Source: an uncultured Lachnospiraceae bacterium
GTDB lineage: Bacteria; Bacillota; Clostridia; Lachnospirales; Lachnospiraceae
Assembly (NCBI GenBank): GCA_944381475.1
Contig: CALWLH010000046.1
Coordinates: 1 to 44,614 of the forward strand
Length of the DNA: 44,614 nucleotides
Direction: 5' to 3'
In this document: positions 18,107-28,588 of the stretch, piece by piece
Numbering within the stretch: the stretch's first letter is position 1
How the letters are laid out: each line of letters starts with the position of its first letter
Made by a program: the position numbers and the translations under genes
The notes under the pieces: generated by a model
Seen by the model: only the letters and a program-made list of their open reading frames with translations
Database searches by the model: none
Told to the model about the DNA's origin: nothing

Positions 18107-19570
18107 TTATTTCTCACCTAACGCAGCCTGAAGCTTTCCGATGGAGGTTCTGATGCGGGAGATGGACTCCTCCCTTCCGATCACCTCCATAATGTCCGTG
18201 GCGCCTCCGGGTGTGGACTGCTTTCCTGATACAGCCACCCGAAGGGGCCACATAGCATAGCCGTTCTTACAGCCCTTATCCGCCACATACTTTGTCAGGG
18301 TCTCGTAGAGGGCCTGGTTGGAATAGTCCTCCTGGGCCTCGTAGACGGGAAGAAGCTCCAAGAGCACCTCCAGGGAGCTTTCCAGGCTGGTCTTCATTTT
18401 CTTGTGGGCAAACATGGCCGCATCATAATCCGGCATCTCCTCCAGAAAATCAATCAGGGGACAGATGTCGGGAAACACCTCAATACGGGTCTTTACCATG
18501 TCCGCGATCTTCCTCAGATCATAGTCCTTATGGATCACCTCCCTGATATAGGGCGCGGCCATCTCATAGAACCGGTCATTGTCCATAGCCTTGATATATT
18601 CCCCGTTCATCCACTTCAGCTTCCCGTAGTCAAAAACCGCAGGGGACTTGCTGATCTTGGTGTAGTCAAACTTCTCGATCAGCTCCTGCATGGACAATAG
18701 CTCCTGGTTGTCCTCGGGACTCCAGCCAAGGAGCGCCACAAAATTCACGATGGCCTCCGGCAGAAAGCCCTGCTCCACCAGGTCCTCAAAGGAGGAGTGC
18801 CCGCTTCTCTTTGCCAGCTTGTGGTGCTCCTCGTCGGTGATCAGAGGGCAGTGGATATACTTGGGAATCTCCCAGCCAAAGGCCTGATAGAGACGATTGT
18901 ACTTCGGAGAAGATGAAAGATACTCGTTTCCCCGCACCACATGGGTGATGCCCATCAGATGATCGTCAATCACATTGGCAAAATTGTAGGTGGGATAGCC
19001 GTCGGACTTGATGAGGATCATGTCGTCCAGCTCCTTATTCTCCACCGTGATATCCCCGTAGAGCTCGTCGTGGAAGGTGGTTGTCCCTTCCGTAGGGTTA
19101 TTCTGACGGATGACAAAGGGCATACCCGCCGCCAGGTTTGCCTCCACCTCCTCCTTGGAAAGTCCCAGGCAGTGCTTGTCGTAGGTGCTGACCTCCTTGC
19201 CCTCCACCGTGGTTTTTAAGGACTCCAGGCGCTCCTTTGTGCAGAAGCAGTAGTAGGCCTCGCCCTTCTCCACCAGCTCCTTAGCATACTTCATATAGAT
19301 GCCGGTCTTCATGCGCTCGCTCTGGATGTAGGGACCGCAGCCCCCGTCCTTGTCCGGCCCCTCGTCGTGCTCCATACCAACGGTCTTTAGTGTCCGGTAG
19401 ATGTTCTCCGTGGCACCCTCCACGAAGCGTTCCTGGTCCGTGTCCTCTATTCTTAAAAGGAAGTCCCCTCCCTCGTGCTTTGCGATCAGATACTCGTATA
19501 GTGCGGTGCGCAGATTTCCCACATGCATTCTGCCCGTGGGACTGGGCGCATATCTTGTTCTAACCTTCAT
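18107..19570 (-). CDS. gltX: Glutamyl-tRNA synthetase
   Basis: GltX charges tRNA-Glu, and in many Firmicutes tRNA-Gln as the first step of the transamidation route. The 487 residues are of normal length. The class I signature HIGH appears as HVGN within [17 protein letters not shown] at the N-terminus, and the KMSKS loop as [10 protein letters not shown] near residue 250. The Glu-binding segment [10 protein letters not shown] and the discriminating stretch [25 protein letters not shown] are intact. The C-terminal helical anticodon-binding domain follows. A promoter lies at 19621-19649. The UvrD-type helicase gene follows without any gap. Confidence 0.97.
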   Translation of the reverse strand: MKVRTRYAPSPTGRMHVGNLRTALYEYLIAKHEGGDFLLRIEDTDQERFVEGATENIYRTLKTVGMEHDEGPDKDGGCGPYIQSERMKTGIYMKYAKELVEKGEAYYCFCTKERLESLKTTVEGKEVSTYDKHCLGLSKEEVEANLAAGMPFVIRQNNPTEGTTTFHDELYGDITVENKELDDMILIKSDGYPTYNFANVIDDHLMGITHVVRGNEYLSSSPKYNRLYQAFGWEIPKYIHCPLITDEEHHKLAKRSGHSSFEDLVEQGFLPEAIVNFVALLGWSPEDNQELLSMQELIEKFDYTKISKSPAVFDYGKLKWMNGEYIKAMDNDRFYEMAAPYIREVIHKDYDLRKIADMVKTRIEVFPDICPLIDFLEEMPDYDAAMFAHKKMKTSLESSLEVLLELLPVYEAQEDYSNQALYETLTKYVADKGCKNGYAMWPLRVAVSGKQSTPGGATDIMEVIGREESISRIRTSIGKLQAALGEK

Positions 19571-19620
19571 GTCTACCTCCAGCTGTATATTTGGCCGTCT
19601 GCTCCGACCATGTCACACAT

Positions 19621-19649
19621 ATTTTAATCCAAGTTTTTTATTTGGTCAA
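19621..19649 (-). promoter_or_regulatory. Sigma-A promoter for gltX and the helicase gene
   Basis: Minus-strand TTGACC and TAAAAT with a 17-bp spacer. No T-box is visible in the short leader of about 45 nt. Confidence 0.72.
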
Positions 19650-19691
19650 TGCTTTTATAAGCGTATCAGCGATGAAGAATAAAAGAGCACG

Positions 19692-21629
19692 TTATCCCGC
19701 CATGGGCCCAAACAATTCCGTCAGGTCGAATATATTTATCAAGAAACGGTCATCATCCACCGCCTCCGAGTAGCCGTATTCCCCATTTTCAAGCTGGAAG
19801 CAGCCGTAATATTTACCGTCAGCATCCTCCCTAAAGTCCGCATAAATACTGACAAGGGACAGCTTTTCTCCTGCTCTCACAATCGTCAGCGCTTCGCCAT
19901 CCATGACATCATATAAAACGGCACTTTCCCACACCGTACAGGAAACCGGATTCTCCAGCTTGCATACTGTGACCGGCTGTTTGAAAAACATACCTGTTTC
20001 AGGCTGCAGTCCAATCTCATACTCATAAGCGTGACCGCTCCAGTCACCGCGCACAGTAACAGATTCTGTCTTTTCCTCTTCGTCATTTAGCAACTCTTCT
20101 ATATTCAATATATGAGATATGTCAAAACTATAGCAGCTTGACAATCCCAGGCTGCGAATATTGGTGCCGTCATAGCGATATATTTCTGCCCAGCTGCACT
20201 CCGGCCCGTCCCCATAACCGATTTCCAGCCACTGATCCGCAGGGTTTATATCCAACACGAACAGCTGCAGCTGTTCCCCTGCATAGACTGTATCCGCAAG
20301 AAGGTGATCATCGATCAGTATGCGCACCATGAGCTTCACAGATCCCTCTTCATGCACAGCTTTCGTAGCCTTCGCATAGAGCTTTTCATAGATGCCGTCC
20401 CCATTAAAATCCACCCAGGCACTGTATTCCTCGCCGGGCAGCACCGTCTTCATCATCGCTCTGTCAAGCTTTTGCAAAAAGGGGGTATAGGCATCCGCTG
20501 ACACGGAGTCTTCATCCACCGGCTCTGTAGAAAATACCTCCTCAAAGGGTAGGCTTTGCAGCTGTACCTGGCAGGATGTGCCCTTTTCCGGATGGTCAAG
20601 CAGGATGTACCCTGCCTCTTTCGTATCCGTTTCAACCTTAAAATAGGCTGCGTCATTCCACATCAAAACACCGGTCAGGCGGAGGCTTTTCCCCTGCAAG
20701 AGTATTACCTGGGTATCATCCATGCCCATATCCGTCTGGGCATATGCCGCAACTGGCCGCCGCAGATACCATTCCGGCGCATCCTGCAGAGTCCAATAGG
20801 TCTGGTTATAGCTGATCTGGCTGTCCGATTGCAATGAAGAATCTTTTACTGTCCAGTAGGTATAGGCCGCCGTGCCAAAGAAGGTGTAAGGCCCACGCAG
20901 ACAGTAGACAACCTCCGCTGTTCCCAGGCAAATCCAATCACCCTTAAAGCAGCGCATAAAAATGCTGCTGTTTTTCCCATCATCCGTATGCCTGGACAGA
21001 AGCAAATCCACACAGGAGTCTGTCTGACAATGATTGACGGTAATGGCGTCAATCTGCCCCTGCTGTGCCTGTGCTGCCTTCAGCGCATACTCTCTGGCAG
21101 CGACCCTGCTTTCCCCTTGCCCGCTTTCACTATAGCTATATGTGAACAGGCTATAGTGCTGTTCCTCCTCCTTCCAGCGCAGCGCAACCCCCTCCGGGTA
21201 TGCGTCCTCTCCGTCAAGCTCCAAAAGCAGACACTGCCAGGGCATATAGCTGCCGCTTTCCGTCACATACTGAATGTCCGTGTCCCGATACAGCTCTGCC
21301 ATGTAAGCTTTCAGCTGCTCTGTCCAGTCTGTATCTGCCGTCCGGGTTTCATCTGTACTTATTTCTTCTGCGCTGGTTTCACCTGCTTTTACAGATGTTT
21401 CTTCCGGGTTCACTGCCTTTTTGCCCCAAATCCCCCAGACCATCACACATACCAGCAATACAAGCAAAACCGCAGCCGCCAAAGCCATCACACGCCGCCA
21501 GCTTTTTTGTCCTTGGCTGTTCCCATCCTCCTGCGGCTGTGCAGATGCCTGCGGCCCAGGCTCTTCGTCATAGACAAAGTGGATGTCCCTGTGGTCGCTG
21601 TACTGATAATCCTCCAAGTCCTCTTTCAT
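19692..21629 (-). CDS. Uncharacterised membrane-anchored protein with large extracellular part
   Basis: I do not recognise a family. The 645-residue protein has a charged cytoplasmic N-terminus (about 45 residues), one membrane segment at about residues 47-68 (LAAAVLLVLLVCVMVWG), a Thr/Glu-rich linker and a large extracellular part. That part is rich in aromatic and acidic residues. A DFNGDGIYEK segment near residue 405 resembles a calcium-binding DxDGD loop. The C-terminal about 90 residues (from AGEKLSLVSIYADF) resemble an SH3-like surface domain. The ATG is preceded by GGGGGGA with 4-nt spacing. A TTGACA at 21839-21844 may be its -35 element, but the -10 is poor. A sensory, adhesive or envelope role is possible; nothing in the context decides it. 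Confidence 0.8.
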   Translation of the reverse strand: MKEDLEDYQYSDHRDIHFVYDEEPGPQASAQPQEDGNSQGQKSWRRVMALAAAVLLVLLVCVMVWGIWGKKAVNPEETSVKAGETSAEEISTDETRTADTDWTEQLKAYMAELYRDTDIQYVTESGSYMPWQCLLLELDGEDAYPEGVALRWKEEEQHYSLFTYSYSESGQGESRVAAREYALKAAQAQQGQIDAITVNHCQTDSCVDLLLSRHTDDGKNSSIFMRCFKGDWICLGTAEVVYCLRGPYTFFGTAAYTYWTVKDSSLQSDSQISYNQTYWTLQDAPEWYLRRPVAAYAQTDMGMDDTQVILLQGKSLRLTGVLMWNDAAYFKVETDTKEAGYILLDHPEKGTSCQVQLQSLPFEEVFSTEPVDEDSVSADAYTPFLQKLDRAMMKTVLPGEEYSAWVDFNGDGIYEKLYAKATKAVHEEGSVKLMVRILIDDHLLADTVYAGEQLQLFVLDINPADQWLEIGYGDGPECSWAEIYRYDGTNIRSLGLSSCYSFDISHILNIEELLNDEEEKTESVTVRGDWSGHAYEYEIGLQPETGMFFKQPVTVCKLENPVSCTVWESAVLYDVMDGEALTIVRAGEKLSLVSIYADFREDADGKYYGCFQLENGEYGYSEAVDDDRFLINIFDLTELFGPMAG

Positions 21630-21927
21630 ATGCTCCCCCCTTCACAAGGTCATGTGCTTGTTGTATATCCGCATGTTCTGCATGTTTTTGTGCTGCCGCT
21701 AAGTACTGAAAGTGATTATCCGCCCTTCCCGCTGGATCTTGTAAGATAACTTCGTCATTTTTCACTGTTATATTCTTAATAATTATGTTATGTCCGATAC
21801 ATTGTATATCTATACTTCTTATCACACCTTTTATATATTGTCAATGTTAATCATGGATTATCAGCAGCAAAAGACTAAAACGTTTCTTTTATGGGGTGGA
21901 AAATACTAATTGAATAAATGAGTAAAA

Positions 21928-21991
21928 GCGGGTGATTAGCCCTCTCCTCTCACATCACCGTACATACTGTTCGGTACAGGGCTGTTTCAAT
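21928..21991 (-). mobile_element. Remnant of the 3' end of a group II intron
   Basis: Read on the minus strand, the stretch GTACCGAACAGTATGTACGG followed by TGATGTGAGAGG and GGGCTAATCACCC closely resembles the conserved 3'-terminal hairpin region found in bacterial group II introns downstream of their reverse-transcriptase ORF. No reverse transcriptase reading frame and no 5' intron end are present nearby. It is a relic, recognised from memory of the conserved pattern, not by search. Confidence 0.6.
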
Positions 21992-22118
21992 ACCAATGAG
22001 GGTGAATTCCGAATATTTTTATAATTTTCAGAATATGCTACCATCTGACCAGCTTAGAAGAATAGTAATACAGAGCGCAACTTTATATATTTATTAGAAT
22101 TTTACCAAATGTTTTAAG

Positions 22119-22147
22119 TTGCATTTTGTCGAAACGGGAAGTATAAT
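22119..22147 (+). promoter_or_regulatory. Sigma-A promoter for the CoA-enzyme activase gene
   Basis: TTGCAT and TATAAT (consensus -10) with a 17-bp spacer. Transcription should begin near 22154, leaving a structured leader of about 105 nt. Confidence 0.8.
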
Positions 22148-22153
22148 GATGAA

Positions 22154-22250
22154 GGTTACGCCCATGAACACGGTATCCATAAGCCTCCGGGGCTTCTCAT
22201 GGCCGTGTCCGCAGGCAAAAGCTGCGCCGGGCTGTTACTTTTAGAAAGGA
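22154..22250 (+). promoter_or_regulatory. Structured 5' leader RNA of the activase gene (candidate cis-regulatory RNA)
   Basis: Between the promoter and the ribosome binding site the RNA can fold as a closed multibranch. GCCC (22160-22163) pairs with GGGC (22229-22232) and encloses two hairpins. The first is long: ACACGG, CCAT and AAGCC pair with GGCTT, ATGG and CCGTGT (22168-22208), with a 3/3 internal loop. The second pairs CGCAG with CTGCG (22210-22226) around an A-rich 7-nt loop. AGAAAGGA follows about 10 nt downstream. I cannot match it to a riboswitch class that I know. Confidence 0.6.
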
Positions 22251-22259
22251 TTGATTGTT

Positions 22260-25200
22260 ATGCTAAATCACAAGAATACATATCGTCTGGGTGTGGACAT
22301 CGGCTCCACCACGGTCAAGATTGCCATCATCGATGAAAATAATCAGATGATTTTCTCCGATTACCAGAGACATTACGCGAATATTCAGGAAACCCTTGCG
22401 GAGCTTTTAAGGAAGGGACAGGAGGTTCTTAAAACCCAATGCGAAGATCCCAAAGCTATTCAGGCTGCCCCCATGATCACCGGCTCCGGCGGTCTCACAT
22501 TAAGCAAGCACCTTGAGATCCCCTTCGTCCAGGAGGTGGTGGCCGTGGCTACCAGCCTGAAGGACTTTGCCCCCCACTGCGACGTGGCCATCGAGCTGGG
22601 AGGTGAGGACGCCAAAATCATTTATTTCAGCGAAAATGGGGGCATCGACCAGAGGATGAACGGAATCTGTGCCGGAGGCACGGGCTCCTTCATCGACCAG
22701 ATGGCGTCCCTGCTGCAAACAGATGCTGCGGGACTGAATACATATGCCGAAAACTATCAGGCCATCTACCCCATCGCCGCAAGATGCGGTGTATTTGCAA
22801 AAACCGACATCCAGCCTCTGATCAATGACGGAGCCACCAGAGAGGATCTGGCGGCGTCCATCTTCCAGGCGGTGGTAACCCGGAGCATTTCCGGTCTGGC
22901 CTGCGGCAAGCCCATCAGGGGAAATGTGGCCTTTCTGGGAGGTCCCTTACACTTCCTGCCGGAGCTTCGCAAGGCCTTTATCCGCACGCTGAACCTGACC
23001 GGGGACGCCATCATCGCCCCGGAGCACTCCCATCTCTTCGCAGCCCTGGGCGCCGCCATGAACAGCACTTATGAGACTGTGGTACAAATGGATGATCTGA
23101 TCGAACGGTTAAGCCACGGCATCAAGATGGAATTTGAGGTCAAGCGCCTAGAGCCCCTGTTTAAGGACCAGGAAAGCTACGACCGCTTCCGTGCCCGCCA
23201 TGATAAGGCCAGGGTGAAGCGGGAATACCTGGCAACCTACAAGGGAAATGCCTTTCTTGGCATTGACGCCGGCTCCACCACCACCAAGATCGCACTGGTA
23301 GGCGAGGATGGAAGCCTTCTGTATAATTTTTACAGCAATAACAACGGCAATCCCCTGGCCACGGCCATCCGGGCATTTAAGGAGCTAAAGACCATGCTGC
23401 CGGAGGATGTGAATATCGCCTACTCCTGCTCCACCGGCTACGGGGAGGCGCTCTTAAAGTCCGCCCTGATGCTGGACGAGGGGGAGGTGGAGACGGTGGC
23501 CCACTACTATGCCGCCGCCTTCTTCCAGCCGGATGTGGACTGCATCCTGGATATCGGCGGACAGGACATGAAGTGCATCAAGATCAAGAACCAGACCGTG
23601 GACAGCGTGCAGCTGAACGAGGCCTGCTCCAGCGGCTGCGGCTCCTTTATCGAGACCTTTGCAAAATCCCTGAATTACTCCATTGAGAATTTCGCAAAGG
23701 CCGCCCTGTTTGCCAAAAATCCAACGGATCTGGGTACCAGATGTACCGTATTTATGAACTCCAACGTGAAGCAGGCCCAGAAGGAAGGTGCGGAGGTTTC
23801 CGATATCTCCGCGGGACTGGCCTACTCCGTCATCAAAAACGCCCTGTTTAAGGTTATCAAGATCACAGATCCCAAGCAGCTGGGAGAGCATGTGGTGGTT
23901 CAGGGCGGAACCTTCTACAATGACGCGGTGCTTAGAAGCTTTGAGCGCATCTCCGGTGTGAAGGCCATAAGACCTGATATTGCCGGAATCATGGGGGCCT
24001 TCGGCGCAGCCCTAATCGCAAGAGAACGCTGGGAGGGCAAAAGGACCTCCATGCTGTCCCTGGACGAGATCATCGGTCTCCAGTACAAGACCACCTTGGC
24101 CAGGTGCCACGGCTGTACCAACGCCTGCCGTCTCACCATCAACATCTTTGACGGGAACCGCCGCTACATCTCCGGGAACCGCTGCGAGAAGGGTCTGGGA
24201 CAGGAAAAGGCCAAGGATCAGGTTCCAAACCTGTTTGAATACAAGAACAACCGCATTTTTGACTACGAGCCCCTGGCGGTGGATGCGGCTCCCAGAGGAA
24301 CCATCGGTATCCCCAGAGTGCTGAATTTATATGAGAATTATCCCTTCTGGGCAGTATTTTTCAGGGAGCTGGGCTTCAGGGTCATCCTGTCCCCCACCTC
24401 CACCAGGAAAATCTACGAGATGGGTATCGAGTCCATCCCCAGCGAGTCGGAGTGTTATCCGGCAAAGCTGGCCCACGGGCATATCAGCTGGCTCATCCGA
24501 AACGGCGTGAAGACCATCTTCTACCCCTGCATCCCCTACGAGAGAAACGAGACGCCGGACGCAAACAACCACTTCAACTGCCCCATCGTCACCTCCTATG
24601 CGGAAAACATCAAGAACAATGTGGAGGAGCTGAGGACGGAGCACATCCGCTTCCTAAACCCCTTTATGGCATTTACCAACGAGGAGGTTCTGACCAAACG
24701 GCTGGAGGAGATCTTCTGGGAGGAGTACGGAATCAAGGCTGCGGAGGTAAAGGCCGCCGCCCACGCGGGATGGACGGAGCTCTTAGCCGCAAAACGGGAT
24801 ATCGAGAAAAAGGGCGAGGAGGTTCTGGAATACCTAAAGGCTACCGGCACCAGAGGTATCGTGCTGGCAGGACGTCCCTACCATGTGGACCCGGAGATCA
24901 ACCATGGTATTCCCGAGCTGATCACCTCCTACGGCTTCGCGGTTCTGACGGAGGATTCCGTCTCCCACCTGGGTCATGTTGAGCGCCCCCTGATCGTCAT
25001 GGATCAGTGGATGTACCACTCCAGACTGTATAGGGCGGCAAACTTTGTAAAAACCACCGACAACCTGGATCTGGTGCAGTTAAACTCCTTTGGCTGCGGC
25101 CTGGATGCGGTGACCACCGACGCAGTGGACGATATCCTGACAAACTCCGGAAAAATCTACACCGTGCTAAAGATCGACGAGGTAAACAATCTGGGAGCGG

Positions 25201-26546
25201 CACGGATTCGTATCCGTTCCCTCATCGCCGCCCTGCGTATCCGGGAGAAAAATGACTGCGGAGAGAGAAAAATCGTCTCCGCCGCCTACGACCGGGTGTA
25301 CTTTACCAAGGAGATGAAAAAGGATTACACCATCCTGGTTCCCCAGATGACCCCCATTCACTTCGATCTGCTGGAGGCTGCCATCAACGCCAGCGGCTAC
25401 AATGTGGTGGTAATGAAGGAAAGCCGAAACGCGGTGGATGTGGGATTGAAATATGTAAACAACGACGCCTGCTACCCCTCCCTCATTGTGGTGGGGCAGA
25501 TCATGGATGCGCTGCTGTCTGGAAAGTATGACCTGAACAAGGTGGCGGTGATCATGAGCCAGACCGGGGGCGGCTGTAGAGCCAGCAACTACATCGGCTT
25601 TATCCGCCGTGCCCTAAACAAGGCGGGTATGGGACAGATTCCTGTGATTTCCTTAAACGTCAGCGGACTGGAGAGCAATCCGGGCTTCTCCTTTACCCTG
25701 CCCATGCTCACAAGGGCGCTTCAGGCAGTGGTTTACGGTGATATCTTCATGCGGGTGCTGTACCGGACCCGCCCCTACGAGGCAGTTCCCGGAAGCGCAA
25801 ATGCGCTCCATGAGAGGTGGAAAAAGATCTGCATAGAATCCGTTTCCAGAAGGGTTCCTTCCATGAGCGAGTTCAACAGAAATGTAAAGGGGATCATTCG
25901 GGATTTTGATAATCTTCTGCTCCTTGACATTAAGAAGCCCAGGGTTGGAATCGTTGGGGAGATTCTGGTAAAATTCCTGCCCTCCGCCAACAACTATCTG
26001 GTGGATCTCCTGGAGAAGGAGGGGGCTGAGGCGGTGATGCCGGATCTCATGGATTTCCTGCTCTACTGCTTCTACAACACCAACTTCAAGCGGGATAACC
26101 TAGGCATGAAGTCCTCCACAGCAAGGCTCTGCAATATGGGTATCCAGGTGCTCGAGGCACTTCGCCGCACCGCCAAGAAGGAGCTGGAGAAGAGTATGCG
26201 CTTTGACGCTCCCAGCGAGATAACCCATCTGGCGGAAATGGCACAGGAGTTCGTGTCCCTGGGGAACCAGACCGGTGAGGGTTGGTTCTTAACCGGAGAG
26301 ATGCTGGAGCTCATCAACAGCGGCGTCAACAACATTGTCTGCACCCAGCCCTTTGGCTGTCTGCCAAACCACATCGTAGGCAAGGGCGTCATCAAGGAGC
26401 TGCGCAGAGCTTATCCGCTCTCAAACATTGTGGCGGTGGACTACGACCCCGGCGCCAGCGAGGTAAACCAGTTAAACCGGATCAAGCTGATGCTGGCCAC
26501 CGCACAGAAGAATCTGAAAAAGCAGGAAGAGAAAAAGCAGGCATAG
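22260..26546 (+). CDS. Acyl-CoA dehydratase activase-related protein (fused, two BadF/BadG ATPase domains)
   Basis: This 1428-residue protein belongs to the family related to the ATP-driven activators of 2-hydroxyacyl-CoA dehydratases and benzoyl-CoA reductase. The first ASKHA ATPase domain (about residues 8-280) starts [15 protein letters not shown] and contains [11 protein letters not shown]. The second (about 335-590) starts [15 protein letters not shown] and contains [13 protein letters not shown] and [12 protein letters not shown]. Next comes a cysteine motif, [10 protein letters not shown], near residue 620, then a DUF2229-like segment ([14 protein letters not shown]). The rest resembles the dehydratase subunit side ([24 protein letters not shown]). 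The cysteines suggest [4Fe-4S] clusters. I chose ATG 22260 because AAAGGA lies 9 nt upstream; the TTG at 22251 abuts it. No separate dehydratase gene is adjacent and the substrate is unknown. The 120-codon ORF 25 nt downstream is probably co-transcribed. Confidence 0.9.
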   Translation: MLNHKNTYRLGVDIGSTTVKIAIIDENNQMIFSDYQRHYANIQETLAELLRKGQEVLKTQCEDPKAIQAAPMITGSGGLTLSKHLEIPFVQEVVAVATSLKDFAPHCDVAIELGGEDAKIIYFSENGGIDQRMNGICAGGTGSFIDQMASLLQTDAAGLNTYAENYQAIYPIAARCGVFAKTDIQPLINDGATREDLAASIFQAVVTRSISGLACGKPIRGNVAFLGGPLHFLPELRKAFIRTLNLTGDAIIAPEHSHLFAALGAAMNSTYETVVQMDDLIERLSHGIKMEFEVKRLEPLFKDQESYDRFRARHDKARVKREYLATYKGNAFLGIDAGSTTTKIALVGEDGSLLYNFYSNNNGNPLATAIRAFKELKTMLPEDVNIAYSCSTGYGEALLKSALMLDEGEVETVAHYYAAAFFQPDVDCILDIGGQDMKCIKIKNQTVDSVQLNEACSSGCGSFIETFAKSLNYSIENFAKAALFAKNPTDLGTRCTVFMNSNVKQAQKEGAEVSDISAGLAYSVIKNALFKVIKITDPKQLGEHVVVQGGTFYNDAVLRSFERISGVKAIRPDIAGIMGAFGAALIARERWEGKRTSMLSLDEIIGLQYKTTLARCHGCTNACRLTINIFDGNRRYISGNRCEKGLGQEKAKDQVPNLFEYKNNRIFDYEPLAVDAAPRGTIGIPRVLNLYENYPFWAVFFRELGFRVILSPTSTRKIYEMGIESIPSESECYPAKLAHGHISWLIRNGVKTIFYPCIPYERNETPDANNHFNCPIVTSYAENIKNNVEELRTEHIRFLNPFMAFTNEEVLTKRLEEIFWEEYGIKAAEVKAAAHAGWTELLAAKRDIEKKGEEVLEYLKATGTRGIVLAGRPYHVDPEINHGIPELITSYGFAVLTEDSVSHLGHVERPLIVMDQWMYHSRLYRAANFVKTTDNLDLVQLNSFGCGLDAVTTDAVDDILTNSGKIYTVLKIDEVNNLGAARIRIRSLIAALRIREKNDCGERKIVSAAYDRVYFTKEMKKDYTILVPQMTPIHFDLLEAAINASGYNVVVMKESRNAVDVGLKYVNNDACYPSLIVVGQIMDALLSGKYDLNKVAVIMSQTGGGCRASNYIGFIRRALNKAGMGQIPVISLNVSGLESNPGFSFTLPMLTRALQAVVYGDIFMRVLYRTRPYEAVPGSANALHERWKKICIESVSRRVPSMSEFNRNVKGIIRDFDNLLLLDIKKPRVGIVGEILVKFLPSANNYLVDLLEKEGAEAVMPDLMDFLLYCFYNTNFKRDNLGMKSSTARLCNMGIQVLEALRRTAKKELEKSMRFDAPSEITHLAEMAQEFVSLGNQTGEGWFLTGEMLELINSGVNNIVCTQPFGCLPNHIVGKGVIKELRRAYPLSNIVAVDYDPGASEVNQLNRIKLMLATAQKNLKKQEEKKQA

Positions 26547-26571
26547 ATCGTTTTGAAGGGAAAGGAAAGAT

Positions 26572-26934
26572 ATGGAGTATGAATTTGATGAAATGATGGA
26601 GCTTAATCAGCTTGGTCTGTACTATGAGGCACACTGCGTGGATTTTGATGGTGAATGCTTTACCTTTGGCGTTTACCTTCAGGAGGATCTCACCGATGAG
26701 AAATTCGCAGAGATCAATAAGGCCGTAGAGGATTATATCCAGCCTTACAGTGAAGAAGAGATTGATCTTGGCTATATGGACATTTCTAAAGCGAATGGCA
26801 AAGTCGTCATTTATCTGGATCTTGGGAATGTGGAGCCTGAAAACTGCGATCTGGCCATTCACAGCATCCTAAAGGCGCTGAATAAGGTGTCCGGCATACA
26901 GTCCGTGATGATCAACGAGAATTCTGTTTTTTAA
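26572..26934 (+). CDS. Small acidic protein downstream of the activase gene, unknown function
   Basis: I do not recognise a family. The 120 residues are acidic and soluble, with no signal peptide, membrane segment or conserved cysteine pattern. The order of strands and helices (residues 16-40 beta-rich, 43-60 helical, 75-90 beta, 92-110 helical) suggests a small alpha/beta fold. AAAGGAAAG lies just before the ATG. The gene begins 25 nt after the activase stop on the same strand, with no terminator between, so it probably shares that transcript. It converges with the membrane-protein gene ending at 26938, leaving only 3 nt. Confidence 0.75.
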   Translation: MEYEFDEMMELNQLGLYYEAHCVDFDGECFTFGVYLQEDLTDEKFAEINKAVEDYIQPYSEEEIDLGYMDISKANGKVVIYLDLGNVEPENCDLAIHSILKALNKVSGIQSVMINENSVF

Positions 26935-26937
26935 TTC

Positions 26938-28500
26938 CTATCGCTCATAAATATAAAAGCTACCGATTTCCCCCGTTCTGCGAAGGCTCTTTAGAAATTC
27001 CTGTATCTCTGCGTAGGGGTACTGAAACTGGCCCCGGGAGCTGTCAGGAATAAGAAAAACGGCGTTTTCTTCCGCCTCCTCCAGACACTGGGCTGGGGTC
27101 TTTGTCCCAAGGTTTCCCACCAGGAACATATCAAAATATTTGTGATACTGGTTCGAGGGCAGGAAGTAGAGGGGGGCAAAATTGTCCAGCATATAGACGG
27201 TGATACCCTTCTCATTCTGCTCTCTCACATAGGCGTCAATCTGAGTAATCTCCTGATGCTGGGAATCGTTCATAAAGGTAAACTCCAGCCCCCGGATATC
27301 CGTTGTCAGATCATAGTGGATGGCATCGTCAATGGGATTAATGAGAAGCAGAAATACCGCCACACCAATGACCACGATACCCGTCAGCCACCGAAGGCCA
27401 GTCCGGAACCACCTGAAAACCTTTTCCTTAAAGACAAATTTTTCCGGAAGCACCAGAAAAAGCAAAAGCAGGATGGGAATGGAGCAGGTCATCACATGGT
27501 AGGAATTGGCCATGGGAACCATATTGACGCATCCAAAGGCACTATAAATGGTGATGACAAGACAGGCCCTGGCACGCCAGGTGCCGGAATGGCGAAGGAT
27601 GGTGAGAACAGAACAGATCCCCAGCACTGGCAGCAGCGCGCCCAGGAAAAAGTAGGCAGGATTCTCCTTCATAAAAGCCCAGTAGCTGTACCTGGAGGAA
27701 AAGGTTTTGATCCCCTCATAGGCCATATCCCAGAAGTCCCCGAATGTTCCGGTTCCAAGCAGATAAAACAGAAAAACAAAGCAGGGAATGGAGGTCCCAA
27801 GCATTCTGTAAAACAAAGACAAGAGGGGCCTGGAGGCTGTGGGCTTTCCAGGTTCTTCTTTCACAGTATGCCGCCCGTCCGTGTATCCCTCCGGCGCATA
27901 TCCCATCCTGCTGACAAAGAGCACAGAAATCCAGGAGGCAAAGGCCACGAATGTGCCAAAGGTCTGCTTACACATCATGGCGCAGCCCATAAGGACGCCC
28001 ATGCCTATTTGCCGCCATACATTTTTTTTCTTCCCCCGGCTCCATTCCAAATCGAAGCTGATGAGACACAGCTCAAAGAACATGATCAGACAGCTGTACT
28101 CCAAAAACACATTCCAGAAAAACATGCACAGAAAAACAACGGGCACAAACATCTGGTACACGCCCCTTGCCCCCAGCTGCCTGCTGATTTTATCAGCCAC
28201 GGCACATATGCCGGTAAAGAGCACCACTCCCATCATACGGATCACCAGCAGGTGGTGGCCAAAAATAAAGATGGCGATGCCGTTTACCACACAGGAAAAG
28301 GGGGTCTGCAGCAGATTAAAATCCCTGTAGGGAAGAAGCCCATTTGCTATATGGCTGGCAAAGGCATAATTCCATAGCTCATCCTGGTTCTCCAGGTTGT
28401 GAAACCAGGCAGCCATAAAAGCCAGCAGCATGTAAAAGCAGCTGCGCTGCCAGGGGGTTTTGAGAAAAATTTCGATCGGTTTTCTAATTTTTTGTATCAT
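26938..28500 (-). CDS. Polytopic membrane protein, GT-C / family 39-like glycosyltransferase
   Basis: The 520-residue protein has about ten hydrophobic segments. The first extracytoplasmic loop carries NQDELWNYAFASHIANG followed by PYRDFNLLQTPF, which matches the acidic motif and substrate loop of GT-C enzymes that use polyprenyl-phosphate sugars. The C-terminal about 110 residues form a soluble extracellular domain (TQIDAYVREQNEKGITVYML and following). The probable role is adding a sugar to a lipid, glycan or protein at the outer face of the membrane; acceptor and donor are unknown. It is a single gene between the activase unit and pyk, and no cell-wall genes are beside it. Confidence 0.78.
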   Translation of the reverse strand: MIQKIRKPIEIFLKTPWQRSCFYMLLAFMAAWFHNLENQDELWNYAFASHIANGLLPYRDFNLLQTPFSCVVNGIAIFIFGHHLLVIRMMGVVLFTGICAVADKISRQLGARGVYQMFVPVVFLCMFFWNVFLEYSCLIMFFELCLISFDLEWSRGKKKNVWRQIGMGVLMGCAMMCKQTFGTFVAFASWISVLFVSRMGYAPEGYTDGRHTVKEEPGKPTASRPLLSLFYRMLGTSIPCFVFLFYLLGTGTFGDFWDMAYEGIKTFSSRYSYWAFMKENPAYFFLGALLPVLGICSVLTILRHSGTWRARACLVITIYSAFGCVNMVPMANSYHVMTCSIPILLLLFLVLPEKFVFKEKVFRWFRTGLRWLTGIVVIGVAVFLLLINPIDDAIHYDLTTDIRGLEFTFMNDSQHQEITQIDAYVREQNEKGITVYMLDNFAPLYFLPSNQYHKYFDMFLVGNLGTKTPAQCLEEAEENAVFLIPDSSRGQFQYPYAEIQEFLKSLRRTGEIGSFYIYER

Positions 28501-28588
28501 AATCCTTGTAAATTATCTGCCTAATGCAGCATTGTATAAGTATTCTAAATCACACCGATGACGGCCGCATCCCAAAACAGGGAAAACA

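Noticed and set aside
21568-21825. 85-codon minus-strand frame upstream of and overlapping the 645-residue gene
   Set aside because: It overlaps the start of the larger gene in another frame, begins with GTG one base after a weak site, and has no recognisable fold. It could be a remnant but cannot be supported.
22148-22162. Relationship of the activase leader to the dispersed repeat (both contain GAAGGTT)
   Set aside because: The shared stretch is under 10 bases and the flanking sequence does not match either repeat copy.
27142-28377. 411-codon plus-strand frame opposite the GT-C-like gene
   Set aside because: It is antisense to a clear membrane protein with a good start; its His/Lys/Pro-rich translation is a shadow.
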